A stretch of DNA of 54,502 bases. It comes from Methanospirillum sp. (GTDB lineage: Archaea > Halobacteriota > Methanomicrobia > Methanomicrobiales > Methanospirillaceae). Position numbers and translations under genes: made by a program. The stretch covers positions 1 to 54,502 of the forward strand of contig JAAYEG010000046.1 in assembly GCA_012728895.1 (NCBI GenBank). The letters run 5' to 3'. The stretch's first letter is position 1; every line of letters starts with the position of its first letter. This document shows, one piece after another, positions 1 through 8,267 of this stretch. The notes under the pieces are model-generated. The model was not told where the DNA came from, searched no databases, and worked only from the letters and a program-made list of their open reading frames with translations.

Positions 1-126
1 AAACCTCATGCCAGTTTGGACTATAAGGTGCCCGAAACGGTCTTCGTTGAACGATTGCCGCCGGAACGGATCTTCGGGTACGCACAGAGGTGGTTGTGTG
101 AGTGAAATGATTCCGAGATCCTACAG
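1..126 (+). mobile_element. C-terminal tail and right end of an IS481/IS3-like insertion sequence
   Basis: Frame 1 from base 1 is open to a TGA at 103-105 and encodes the last 34 residues of an rve-type DDE transposase. The segment PHASLDYKVPETVF is the usual C-terminal signature of these integrases. Bases 1-126 align without gaps, in inverted orientation, to 54399-54274 with about 10 mismatches. Similarity stops at CTACAG (121-126), which I take as the IS end (terminal repeat beginning CTGTAG on the other strand). The catalytic part lies outside the window. The transposase reads towards the ferritin gene. Confidence 0.8.
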
Positions 127-146
127 GAGCCTGCCGCCTGACAAAC

Positions 147-153
147 CTTTATC
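147..153 (+). promoter_or_regulatory. Probable TATA box of the ferritin gene
   Basis: CTTTATC lies about 40 nt before the ferritin ATG and only about 20 nt inside the non-IS flank. A start some 26 nt downstream (about 176) would give a short leader carrying the AGAGGAA ribosome-binding site. The IS insertion therefore abuts, but does not destroy, this promoter. Confidence 0.45.
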
Positions 154-192
154 AGAAACACCACTCAACCGGTTTGCTGCACAAGAGGAACG

Positions 193-684
193 ATGATGCT
201 GAAACCCACCATAGAAGCGGCACTGAACCGCCAGGTGAACCGCGAGCTCTACTCGGCCTACCTGTACCTTGCGATGTCATCGTATTACGACTCGATCAAC
301 CTAGCGGGGTTCGGACAGTGGCTCCGCGTCCAGGCCCGCGAGGAGCTCGAACATGCGATGAAGATCTACGACTACATCGGGGACGCCGGTGGACGGCCCG
401 TGATGGAGGCCATCGAGGCACCGCAGAAGGACTGGAACGGAGCGAAGGTGGCGTTCGCCGAGGTACTCGCCCACGAGCAGGCGGTCACAGGGATGATCAA
501 CGACCTGATGGACCTCGCCATCAAGGAGAACGACTACGCGACTCGGGAGTTCCTCGGGTGGTTCGTGACCGAACAGGTCGAGGAAGAGAAGAACGCGGGG
601 GACATCCTGGTCCAGATCGAGAAATTCGGCGACGCCGCTGGACCGCTCTTCAGCCTTGACCGCTCACTGGCCGCCCGGCAGTGA
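193..684 (+). CDS. ftnA: Non-heme ferritin (FtnA type)
   Basis: Iron-storage ferritin, 163 aa, the usual length of bacterial/archaeal FtnA. It oxidises Fe(II) and stores ferric mineral inside a 24-subunit cytoplasmic shell. The di-iron ferroxidase ligands are all present: E18, E51, H54, E95, Q128 and E131. Counting from the second ATG (base 196) these become 17, 50, 53, 94, 127 and 130, exactly the E. coli FtnA numbering, so the ATG at 196 is an equally good start. An AGAGGAA ribosome-binding site precedes the ATGATG. The C-terminus (RSLAARQ) is unremarkable. The gene stands alone: an IS tail lies upstream and the convergent mbf1 downstream. In an anaerobe its likely role is iron buffering and oxygen protection. 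Confidence 0.95.
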   Translation: MMLKPTIEAALNRQVNRELYSAYLYLAMSSYYDSINLAGFGQWLRVQAREELEHAMKIYDYIGDAGGRPVMEAIEAPQKDWNGAKVAFAEVLAHEQAVTGMINDLMDLAIKENDYATREFLGWFVTEQVEEEKNAGDILVQIEKFGDAAGPLFSLDRSLAARQ

Positions 685-893
685 TTGCCGGGACACACCC
701 CATACTCTTTTCCCGGGATACGGTCCGGGGGCGATGACCTGATTCTTCGGTCCGTGTGACGCGAGGTTGCCCGACTCCATCGTACGTCCCGAAAGACGGC
801 ACGGGCCAGAAGTGCAGAAATGTGCGGGAGCCCGGATGGAGGGGGGAGGTATTTCGGAGACCGGCTCATAACCGGGACCGGGCGACCGAGGGT

Positions 894-1403
894 TCAGGGC
901 TTTGTGCCTTTCTTGAACGAGAGCACGTCGCCGAGCGTTGTCGAGAGCCTCTGCTGCTCTCTCCTGTCCCGGTCGATCGACTCTTCTGGCGCGTCAAGAA
1001 GCCTGATCCCCAATGCCTTCTCGATCTTTGCCCGAACCTCGTCCTCGGGAACCAGGTCCCCTTTCTCGATCCGCTTGAGGAGCAGCTCCCGTTCCTTGAT
1101 CGACAGGGCGAGTTCCTTTGTCGTCAGGCCCTTTGCAAGGCGCGCAGCCCGGATGCGCTCGCCGTAGTCGTCGACGAGTTCGCCTACGAGCTGGTCGAAG
1201 AGATCCCGCCGTCGCCGTGCGGGCACGGGGGACGATGCAGCGGAGGCGCCAGGCGCGTATCGCCGGGGCCCCGTACGAGGCTGCTGCACCTCTGTCCCGT
1301 ATCGTGCACAGGCCATGCAGACCACAAGATCGGCCCCCTCGATCCGGACCCTTTTTCCCGGTCCCGGCACGGTCGCGCCGCATAACTCGCACTGCATAGT
1401 CAT
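894..1403 (-). CDS. Archaeal multiprotein bridging factor 1 (MBF1), zinc ribbon plus HTH
   Basis: The N-terminus has a zinc ribbon (CELC near residue 4 and CMAC near residue 31). A basic, Pro/Ala-rich linker follows, then a Cro/C1-type HTH (about residues 77-135, GERIRAARLAKGLTTKELA) and a short basic tail. This is the archaeal MBF1 layout; the protein is a conserved HTH factor linked to transcription/ribosome function. I start it at ATG 1403 because a TATA-like TTATATAGG at 1428-1437 would initiate at about 1405, giving a leaderless message. A TTG six bases upstream and an ATG six bases downstream are also in frame. The gene is divergent from the proteasomal ATPase gene with 49 bp between the start codons. 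Confidence 0.88.
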   Translation of the reverse strand: MTMQCELCGATVPGPGKRVRIEGADLVVCMACARYGTEVQQPRTGPRRYAPGASAASSPVPARRRRDLFDQLVGELVDDYGERIRAARLAKGLTTKELALSIKERELLLKRIEKGDLVPEDEVRAKIEKALGIRLLDAPEESIDRDRREQQRLSTTLGDVLSFKKGTKP

Positions 1404-1410
1404 TCGCAAA

Positions 1411-1440
1411 ATTCTTTATAGTCACTACCCTATATAATTA
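1411..1440. promoter_or_regulatory. Divergent TATA elements shared by mbf1 (-) and pan (+)
   Basis: The 49 bp between the two start codons contain TTTATAGT (1415-1422) on the + strand, correctly spaced for a start near 1443 ahead of the pan ATG at 1453. On the - strand TTATATAGG (1437-1428) is correctly spaced for a start near 1405 at the mbf1 ATG. The two preinitiation complexes would overlap physically, so the genes could compete for, or share, initiation. Confidence 0.5.
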
Positions 1441-1452
1441 TGCGGCCCGCCC

Positions 1453-2691
1453 ATGACAGAAAGCCTCAAGGATTTCCCCGAGCCCCAGAAAGGGGAAGAC
1501 CTTTACCGGTATCTCCTGGAACGAGTCACCAACCTGGAGGATCGGAACACTGAGATACGGGAGCAGCTGCGTCAGCTCGAGGCGGACAAGAGGTATCTCG
1601 AGACCCAGAAGGTCCGCTACGAACGGGAGGTGCGGAAGCTCAAGTCCGAGATCGAACAGATGAAGAGCCCGCCGCTCGTGATCGGCACGGTCACCGACGT
1701 GGTTGACCCTTCGCGGGTGATCGTGCGGTCATCAGCTGGACCGCGTTTCCTTGTCGGGCTCTCGCAAAACATCGACGTCAGCGAGATCAAACCGGGATCG
1801 CGCTGCACCCTGAACCAGCAGTCTCTCGCTATCGTCGAGATCCTGCCCACGAACTTCGACGCCCAGATCTACGGGATGGAGCTCGTCGAGGCTCCGACAG
1901 AGCGGTACGAGGACATCGGGGGTCTCGACCAGCAGATACTAGAGATCCAGGAGGCGGTCGAGCTCCCGCTCACGAAACCTGAGCTCTTCAGGCGGGTTGG
2001 GATCGAGCCGCCCAAGGGCGTCCTGCTCTATGGTCCACCAGGAACTGGCAAGACACTGCTCGCGAAGGCCGTCGCCCACGAGACGGAGGCGCACTTCCTT
2101 CGGGTCGTCGGGTCCGAGCTGGTCCAGAAATATATCGGCGAAGGTGCCCGGCTTGTCCGCGAGCTCTTCGAGCTCGCGCAGAAGAAGAGCCCCTCGATCA
2201 TCTTTATCGACGAGATCGATGCGATCGGCGCGTCGCGAACCGAGACGAATACCTCGGGAGATCGCGAAGTGCACCGGACCCTGATGCAGCTCCTAGCGGA
2301 GATGGACGGGTTCGAGAACCGGGGGGATGTCAGGATCATCGGGGCGACAAACCGGATCGACATCCTCGACAAGGCCCTGCTGAGACCCGGTCGATTCGAC
2401 CGGATCATCGAGATCCCACTCCCGGACATCGACGGACGGCTCTCGATTCTGAAGATACAGACGGTAGAGATGAATTTGGACCCTTCGGTCGATCTTCAGG
2501 AGATCGCACTCAGGACGGAGGGACGGAATGGCGCCGATCTCCGTGCTATCACGATGGAGGCAGGCATGTTCGCGATCCGGTCTGACAGGGACCTGGTCAC
2601 CCGGGAAGACCTGGTGAGAGCGATCGATAAGTTCGTGGACGAAGTCGAGCGGAATCGGGGAATCGGCACGGCGAGCGCGATGTTCGCCTGA
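1453..2691 (+). CDS. pan: Proteasome-activating nucleotidase (PAN), AAA+ ATPase
   Basis: Hexameric ATPase that unfolds substrates and feeds them into the archaeal 20S proteasome; 412 aa, normal for PAN. An N-terminal coiled coil (about residues 20-72) is followed by an OB domain (75-130). The AAA+ module has Walker A GPPGTGKT (194-201), Walker B IIFIDEID (249-256) and the second region of homology with arginine fingers R311 and R314 ([10 protein letters not shown]). Family members normally end in the HbYX motif that opens the 20S gate. Here the last three residues are M-F-A, so Phe replaces Tyr. No obvious Shine-Dalgarno precedes the ATG, consistent with a very short leader. It is divergent from mbf1, and a T-run follows the stop codon. 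Confidence 0.96.
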   Translation: MTESLKDFPEPQKGEDLYRYLLERVTNLEDRNTEIREQLRQLEADKRYLETQKVRYEREVRKLKSEIEQMKSPPLVIGTVTDVVDPSRVIVRSSAGPRFLVGLSQNIDVSEIKPGSRCTLNQQSLAIVEILPTNFDAQIYGMELVEAPTERYEDIGGLDQQILEIQEAVELPLTKPELFRRVGIEPPKGVLLYGPPGTGKTLLAKAVAHETEAHFLRVVGSELVQKYIGEGARLVRELFELAQKKSPSIIFIDEIDAIGASRTETNTSGDREVHRTLMQLLAEMDGFENRGDVRIIGATNRIDILDKALLRPGRFDRIIEIPLPDIDGRLSILKIQTVEMNLDPSVDLQEIALRTEGRNGADLRAITMEAGMFAIRSDRDLVTREDLVRAIDKFVDEVERNRGIGTASAMFA

Positions 2692-2702
2692 GACGCCGCT
2701 CA

Positions 2703-2711
2703 TTTTTTTTT
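2703..2711 (+). terminator. T9 transcription terminator after pan
   Basis: Nine consecutive T residues start 11 nt after the pan stop codon. Archaeal RNA polymerase terminates at such T-runs without needing a hairpin, and none is evident here. Confidence 0.65.
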
Positions 2712-3455
2712 AAAATAACCCCTCCGAACTCGTCCTTGGTAGGGGGTATCGTGATCTGACTTCGCTGTCACCGCGAGAAGCTGCGTCCGAGGATTTCAAA
2801 TAGCATCGATGATCTTGTCCCGCCATTTTTTAGTCAACACCGGTTGCTCCGAGAATTGACGTGGGACCTGGTGAGATCGATCGTTACCTGAAGCTCGGTG
2901 CAGCGGCACTCGGGACGGTTCGGTGCGGACGAGGATCGACCGTTTACGGGTTCATCGTCGACCCGCGTGGTAAAGGCGGGTTCCACCGAACGAGATCCAG
3001 AGGTAATCGTCCCGGACCGTGGATGCGAATGAAGAGCGCAGGGGCGGTCGCTGGCAGAACAGGCTAATCGGAAAAAAGAACCTGTGGGGCTTTCGAGGAA
3101 GGGTAACAGAGAACGAAGGCTTCTGGATTCCCTGATATTCTGGCCCGGTCTTGATAGAGAGTGTCGAGGCAGATGCCCTTGTGCCTCTCGGATAGCAAAC
3201 GCTGACGACGTGAACAACCATATCTTACGATTCTCCGCGTGCTTGCACTGGTATATCGCATCAGGAGGTTTCGTCCGCAGGATGGTCGATCACGGAGAAA
3301 GGGAGTGTGGGGATGGAAGGTGAGATCTCACCGAGGGGTTGAAAGTGCACACCGGGAATAAACAACACAGAAGATGGCCTGACTAAGAGGACGCTCATGC
3401 CCCTGGCCAGCGAGCTCTCCCGGCGGGAGCCGCCATGATCCGGGTCTCTGGTTAG
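2712..3455. other. Gene-free stretch with an orphan promoter-like motif
   Basis: I see no credible coding region. At 2796-2807 lies TCAAATAGCATC, identical to the presumed TATA region of the phosphomannomutase gene at 47441-47452. Here only a trivial short reading frame follows it. The remainder looks like decayed sequence upstream of the recombinase remnant. Confidence 0.4.
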
Positions 3456-4190
3456 ACGCGCCGGCGGACGAATAGGCCGACGCGGACGTCTTCTGCGACG
3501 GGAATTCCTGCGTCGCCGTTCTCGCCCGATCGTTCTCGGTCCCGGGCCTTGAGCCACTCCTGGAGCATCTCGGCAGCCTTGCGAGAGAGGAAGACGGTCC
3601 GGGTCTGCACGGTCTTCGTGATCTCCCGCCGGACGTGGACCTCGATGGGGTGTGCTTACAGGGCAATATCGCGCTCCCGGAGTTGGAGAGCCTGGCCGAT
3701 ACGCATCCCGGAGGAGACAGACATGAGCGTGAGGGCCCAGAGGGGATGTTCATGTGCTGGATCATTGCCTGGATCGTATCGTGGTTGAGGTCGGCCTCGC
3801 GGGTCGCCGATCCACCCTTCGGCAGCTGCAGGACGATCAGTATCGGCTCCCTCTGCGATACCTCCGAGCCGTAGTAATCGAAGAACTCGCTGCAGCTGGC
3901 CATCTCGTCCACCGCCGTCTTCGGTGGAACCGTGCGAGGAAGACGGTGTGCCGGTAAGGTCGACGTGGGAGCAATCGTCCGCGAGGCAGGTTTGCCCGGG
4001 ATCTTCGTACCGCTCGAGCTCCTCGGGAGTCACCGTGCCGGTCGCCTGCTATGGGGTCCAAGAGCATGCCGAATAACGAGAGGATGCCCGGGGGGTACTG
4101 CGCGCGCGACCGGGGGTCGGTGTAGCTGGCGAGGAACGCCTGATCGGCTGCGGCAGATCCTGAGGTCGTCGAGATTCCCATATTGGGAGA
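3456..4190 (-). pseudogene. Decayed tyrosine recombinase (phage/XerA-type integrase)
   Basis: Pieces of one integrase are spread over different frames of the minus strand. Near 4190-4090 is a core-binding start (DQAFLASYTDPRSRAQY). Between 4033 and 3656 is a segment with GMRIGQALQLRERDIAL, the helix around the first catalytic Arg. After a frame change, 3645-3456 encodes VHVRREITKTVQTRTVFLS and KAAEMLQEWLKARD, ending at TAA. The HxxR and catalytic Tyr motifs are not recognisable, so the gene is frameshifted and truncated. It points to a former integrated element, although no tRNA or attachment repeat is visible nearby. Boundaries are approximate. Confidence 0.7.
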
Positions 4191-4634
4191 TCGATTGTGC
4201 CGTGGAAGTGCTCGGTGCGACCGCACAGGCCAGGACGAGTCCGCTCCGGCCTCCCCGCGGGAAACGGAGATAATATCGGAATTATTGCGTGGGTTGACTA
4301 TCCGCGCTCCGTTTTTTCGTCAGTGAGCAACGAGATGCAGACATGAGATCGAGTGCGAGACGGGTAATGTCAATGGTGATCCAGTGAGAGTGTAACCGGA
4401 CGGTGGGGGCAGCTCTCACACATTCCCCTCCGACGACAACGAATGTAGCGAGATGGGCTTCCGTGCGGGATCGGTAGGTCCCGTAGACGGACGGATCTAT
4501 CACATGGAGAAGACCGCCTCGGGCTGCCCTTTTTGCGGGTGAGACGGGCCGGCACGCAACGCTCCGCCCGGCAACAAAGAATCCGGCCGACCCGACATGC
4601 TGGAGGGCAGTTGAGGGGGGGGAGGCAGCCCTAA
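4191..4634. other. Gene-free stretch between integrase remnant and ACT-MBL gene
   Basis: No convincing gene. It contains an AT-rich patch at about 4270-4290 with a small inverted repeat (ATAATATCGGAATTATT) and a T6 run at 4311-4316 of uncertain role. A 73-codon minus-strand frame (4282-4503) has no recognisable features. Confidence 0.4.
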
Positions 4635-6146
4635 TCAGCGTGCAGGCCGGTAAGGGACCACCTCGCCGCAGGACACGAGACGACCCTCTTCCAGGACCGA
4701 GACTGCCCCGTGACCGCCGGCCACAAGACAGCGGCGGCCCGACGAGGCGAGTCGTGCATCGGTCTCGACGACGAGGTCGAGCAGGTCGCGCCGCTCATTG
4801 CGTGCCAGCTCGCTGTCGACGTTGACCGAGGTGACCAGGTAGACAGCGATCGAGGCGTATTCGCGCCGCTCGGGGGTGAGACTGTCGAAGTTTATCAGGG
4901 CGTCGGCAGGGAAAAGGAGCCCGGCGTCGGGCTCGAAGAGGTAACACTGTCCTTGCATGTGCCCCCCGTGTCCCTCGAGCACCTCGAGGACAAGGTCACC
5001 GACTCTCAGACGATCAATGATTGCAAAACCGTGCCGAAAGCCGAGCGGTATTGTCGGGAAGGTCTCGACGTTCGTTGCCGGCGTGTAGGCCGAGAAGAGG
5101 TTTATCAGGGTCGTGTAAACCGCCTCGAGCACGGATCCCTCGGAGCGGGAGCCGTAAGCCCGCGAGAGATCCCGACCGATCTTGGCAGTGGCCGGGTGCA
5201 TCAAGGAGGGCGCACTGAATAGGCCGGAACCCCCGGAATGATCGGCGTCTGCGTGAGAGACCACGACCCGGGAGAGGCGTGAGAGGCTGGTGATCCCGCA
5301 TGCTTCGAACATTCGTAGACACTCGTCGTGGAAGCAGCCGAACCCAGTATCGAGCATCACCAGGTCGTCACCGGCATCGAGGAGATAGGTGTTGCCGCCG
5401 GCCGGGAGCTGGAAACTCCAGAGACGGACCCTCGGTGAGATCTGGAACTCCTGGATATCGGCGAAGAATCCGGGACCCTTCGTCTCTCGCAGTCTGCGAC
5501 CGGCGACGAGACAGGTCTCGAAGGTCTCTGCAGGGTCCCTTCCATGGTGGTGCAGTTCCTGGACCACGTGGTTCATGTCCTGAAGGAGGCAGAGCAGGAA
5601 GCGGTCGTCGGCATCTCCGATCAGTTCCCGGATCTGTTCGGCCAGCCGGACGTAGTATACCGTGTCGTCGAGGCGCCGTGTCGTCGGGTCATATTCCACC
5701 ACCTTGAGACGATACCGCGCCTTCAGGCGGTCGAGCAGCGTTTCGATGGCAGTGGACTCGGATAGGTTCAGGGTGAGCTCGACCCGTTCGGGGTGGACGC
5801 CGTGGTCGTCGAAATCGATCCCGACGATATTCGCGCGAGCGTTGGTGATCTCCTGGAGGAACTCGAAGAGGCCTCCGGGGCGGTGAGGAAGCCATACAGA
5901 GAGTGTCAGAAGCCGGAGCGTGGGCAGGCTGGTCTGGAGATATCCTATCCTTTTAAGCTCCCCGATGACGGAGGCGTACCCGTCATACGGCCCTGTCACC
6001 TCGAAGAAAACGGTGTTCCGGTCGATCCGGTGGTCGTACTGGATCCGATTGATATTGACCTCGTTGGCCCCGAGGAGCTCGGCGACCCGATGCAGGGCTC
6101 CGGGTTCGTCGGGGACGCGGGCGATGAACGAGTACCGTGCGGTCAA
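4635..6146 (-). CDS. ACT-ACT-metallo-beta-lactamase-fold fusion protein
   Basis: 503 aa. Residues about 3-70 (FIARVPDEPGALHRVAELL) and 78-152 (LSVWLPHRPGGLFEFLQEI) are two tandem ACT domains of the amino-acid-sensing type. A helical linker of about 90 residues follows. From about residue 245 the chain is a metallo-beta-lactamase fold, with the core strand NTYLLDAGDDLVMLDTGF and the metal motif HADADHSGG. The canonical motif is HxHxDH; here the second His is Asp. Later candidate ligands occur in GHGGHMQGQ, FPADALI and AGGHGAVS. The combination suggests a hydrolase gated by an amino-acid-like ligand, but the substrate is unknown. The start is TTG at 6146; TTTATTATTTATC near 6190-6177 could be its TATA box. 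It is monocistronic as far as can be seen. Confidence 0.8.
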   Translation of the reverse strand: MTARYSFIARVPDEPGALHRVAELLGANEVNINRIQYDHRIDRNTVFFEVTGPYDGYASVIGELKRIGYLQTSLPTLRLLTLSVWLPHRPGGLFEFLQEITNARANIVGIDFDDHGVHPERVELTLNLSESTAIETLLDRLKARYRLKVVEYDPTTRRLDDTVYYVRLAEQIRELIGDADDRFLLCLLQDMNHVVQELHHHGRDPAETFETCLVAGRRLRETKGPGFFADIQEFQISPRVRLWSFQLPAGGNTYLLDAGDDLVMLDTGFGCFHDECLRMFEACGITSLSRLSRVVVSHADADHSGGSGLFSAPSLMHPATAKIGRDLSRAYGSRSEGSVLEAVYTTLINLFSAYTPATNVETFPTIPLGFRHGFAIIDRLRVGDLVLEVLEGHGGHMQGQCYLFEPDAGLLFPADALINFDSLTPERREYASIAVYLVTSVNVDSELARNERRDLLDLVVETDARLASSGRRCLVAGGHGAVSVLEEGRLVSCGEVVPYRPAR

Positions 6147-6501
6147 GTCAATCGGCTAGAGTTTGATCGTGATCCGATAAATAATAAAGGATTTTTTCGG
6201 TGATACCACAGTATCCCCGTCCATCGTGAGAAGGGACCCGATGAGGGGGAGTTCCTGGCGACCAGGCCGGTACCCGGCCCGGCTGGAGGAGAGCCTCGGC
6301 ACCTCTCGACGCGAGAAGGGCCTGCCCGGACGACGAGGATCCGAAACCCGTCAGGGCAGTGCCGGAGAGAAGTCCTTCGCCAGCCTATCGTATGCCTTAT
6401 CCAGTTACGTATCGCGATGAAATACCCCACCCGAAATTTTGTGAATGATCAAAAAGAAGAATCGGGGAGAAGATAGATGAACGTCGCCTCTGCCGCAAGG
6501 A
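6147..6501. other. Intergenic region with promoter of the ACT-MBL gene
   Basis: Contains the AT-rich promoter of the minus-strand ACT-MBL gene (about 6177-6190). It also holds a pyrimidine-rich minus-strand T5 run (6455-6451) that may terminate the upstream unknown gene. About 220 nt between these show nothing. Confidence 0.4.
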
Positions 6502-6903
6502 TCAGGAGGCCGTCGGGAGGGGTGGAGACTCCCAGCGCATCTCGAAACCGTTCGATCCGACGTAGGTGATGCTGACCTGGCCATCTTGTTCCAAGACCAC
6601 GTGGAAATGCCCCTCGGTTCGCGTGCGCCGCCTCTGCCCGTTGACATCATGCTCCATGTCCAGAGAGAACCGTCCGATCCTGATCTCCTTCTCCTGTATC
6701 CGGGCCAGTTCGAGGACGACTGTCCGGAGATCGTGGACGATCACGCCGTACGCAAGCAGCAGATTCCGCTGCTGAGCCTGCATCTCCGCCTCGCAACCGA
6801 TGGACGGCAACAGCGCCATCGAGACCATCTGGGACCTGAGCACGACATCCGCAGTCCTGGCTATCGAGCCCGCCTCCCTGATCGGATTCCTCATCGTCAG
6901 CAT
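6502..6903 (-). CDS. Hypothetical protein
   Basis: 133 aa if started at the ATG at 6903, which has a strong GGAGGGG ribosome-binding site five bases upstream. An in-frame ATG at 6930 would give 142 aa. Composition is protein-like: a helical first half (MQAQQRNLLLAYGVIVHDL, VVLELARIQEKEIRIG) and a beta-rich second half (HFHVVLEQDGQVSITYVGS). I recognise no family. It has no signal peptide and no membrane segment. It is divergent from the UbiA-type gene, and a CGATGAA half-site like those before the downstream regulator lies at 6994-7000 upstream, so it may share that regulation. Confidence 0.6.
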   Translation of the reverse strand: MLTMRNPIREAGSIARTADVVLRSQMVSMALLPSIGCEAEMQAQQRNLLLAYGVIVHDLRTVVLELARIQEKEIRIGRFSLDMEHDVNGQRRRTRTEGHFHVVLEQDGQVSITYVGSNGFEMRWESPPLPTAS

Positions 6904-7125
6904 TCTTCCCCTCCAGAACGACAGATTCATACTGTCGTACAGCGATTACTCGATCAGCATCCGCATGACCGGGCGAAGTGATCTTCACCGCTCCGATGAA
7001 TCGTCGCTTCGCATATTGTCATGGACATTTGATTGATATATTTATCACGACCTTTCGAATTATCCGTTGTTTTTCGAATTAACCATGAAAATTCCAATTC
7101 GTCCCTCATTTTAAGATTCGTCTGA

Positions 7126-7172
7126 TCGATTCGGATTCATCGAGGTGATTAATCTTAAATAGAGAAATATAG
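7126..7172 (+). promoter_or_regulatory. Promoter of the UbiA-type gene with candidate regulator site
   Basis: TATA-like CTTAAATAGA (7154-7163) is spaced for a start near 7186, ahead of the ATG at 7201. Immediately upstream is an inverted repeat TCGAT-N8-ATCGA (7126-7130 and 7139-7143) that includes TTCATCG (7136-7142), the half-site repeated in front of the FilR1-like regulator gene at 8155-8199. Confidence 0.5.
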
Positions 7173-7200
7173 ATTGCCGAGAAGCAATCACATTCACCTC

Positions 7201-8148
7201 ATGGTTTCGTACGTCGATTTCAACCCTTTTTCCGGTAGCGGGCAATCGTCGTTCTCTCTCCCAGGATTCGGCCGGGCCATCGAATCGATCTTCGACTTCC
7301 TGATCTTCTCTTCTCTTTTCGTCGGCATCGCCGGAATGGGCATGATCTACACCTCGTGCCTCCTACAGGGCATCGAGCCCATTCCTGCGATACTTGGTAT
7401 CATGCTCCTGGTACCGTTCTCGGTCTACAATATGAACCGCAAGACCGACGAGGAAGAGGACAGCGTTAATCGCCAGGACCGGTTTGCGTTCACCAAGCGT
7501 TTTGAAAAACCCCTGCTAATCGGGGCCCTCGCTGCGTACGCGATCGCTGTTCTGGTCGCATTCCCCTACGGCCCTGCCGCGATTCTAATCACGCTCGTAC
7601 CTCTCCTGGCCGGCGTCCTCTACAGCATGCCGGTTCTTCCGTCAGGATTCGGATACCGGCGCCTCAAGGAGATCCCGGTGATGAAGAACCTGGTGGTGGG
7701 CGGATCGTGGTCCGCCATCCTCGTGATCCTTCCCTGTCTGACAGCAGGCCGACCGATCACAGGAGAGACCGTTCTCTGCCTTCTCTTCTTCTTCACCTAC
7801 GCGTTCATCGCCTCCGCGCTGCCCGACATGCGGGACAGGGAAGGGGACGAACGGGCAGGCGTGAGAACTATTCCGGTCCTGATCGGGGTCGACAGGACGA
7901 AGAGAGTGCTGGGGGCCATGAACTGGACGACTGCACTCATGGTGGTCGCCTCCGGACTCTGCGCGATCATCACGCCCCTGATCGCCGTCCTGTACGCGGG
8001 AGCACATGTCTACACCCAGTGCTGTATCACCTCGTTCGGTCGGATAGGTAAGAAGGATCTCATCTGCGACCTCCTTTCCGACGGACAGTTCCTGATCATA
8101 GGCGCAGCCTTGTTCCTGGTTCAGGCACTATTCCCGCTCTGCCTGTAG
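7201..8148 (+). CDS. UbiA-family prenyltransferase, integral membrane
   Basis: 315 aa from ATG 7201; a TTG 27 bases upstream is in frame but would precede the predicted transcript start. The family transfers a polyprenyl chain to an acceptor in the membrane. The two Asp-rich motifs are present: NMNRKTDEEEDSVN (N/D-x-x-x-D type) and DMRDREGDERAG. About seven to nine hydrophobic segments are visible, for example FLIFSSLFVGIAGMGMIYTS, LLIGALAAYAIAVLVAF and ILITLVPLLAGVLYSM. The acceptor cannot be told from sequence; the candidates are respiratory quinone-like or lipid precursors. The following gene is a regulator, and the two may be functionally linked through shared operator half-sites. Confidence 0.85.
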   Translation: MVSYVDFNPFSGSGQSSFSLPGFGRAIESIFDFLIFSSLFVGIAGMGMIYTSCLLQGIEPIPAILGIMLLVPFSVYNMNRKTDEEEDSVNRQDRFAFTKRFEKPLLIGALAAYAIAVLVAFPYGPAAILITLVPLLAGVLYSMPVLPSGFGYRRLKEIPVMKNLVVGGSWSAILVILPCLTAGRPITGETVLCLLFFFTYAFIASALPDMRDREGDERAGVRTIPVLIGVDRTKRVLGAMNWTTALMVVASGLCAIITPLIAVLYAGAHVYTQCCITSFGRIGKKDLICDLLSDGQFLIIGAALFLVQALFPLCL

Positions 8149-8154
8149 AGAGGG

Positions 8155-8199
8155 CGATGAAGGTTCATCGGATCGATGAACTTTCATTCCTCCGATGAA
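8155..8199 (+). promoter_or_regulatory. Array of four CGATGAA/TTCATCG half-sites (operator) before the FilR1-like gene
   Basis: Within 45 bp lie CGATGAA (8155-8161), TTCATCG (8164-8170), CGATGAA (8174-8180) and CGATGAA (8193-8199). The first two form a perfect palindrome with a 2 bp spacer. The second and third form another with a 3 bp spacer, extended by one base on each side (GTTCATCG-GAT-CGATGAAC). The array is 69-113 bp before the regulator ATG. Single half-sites also occur at 6994-7000 and 7136-7142. Confidence 0.6.
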
Positions 8200-8267
8200 A
8201 AAAAGCAAAAGACTGATATCGTGAAGACACCCAAGAATCATTAGCAGAAAAATCGGCAGGGGGCCCG

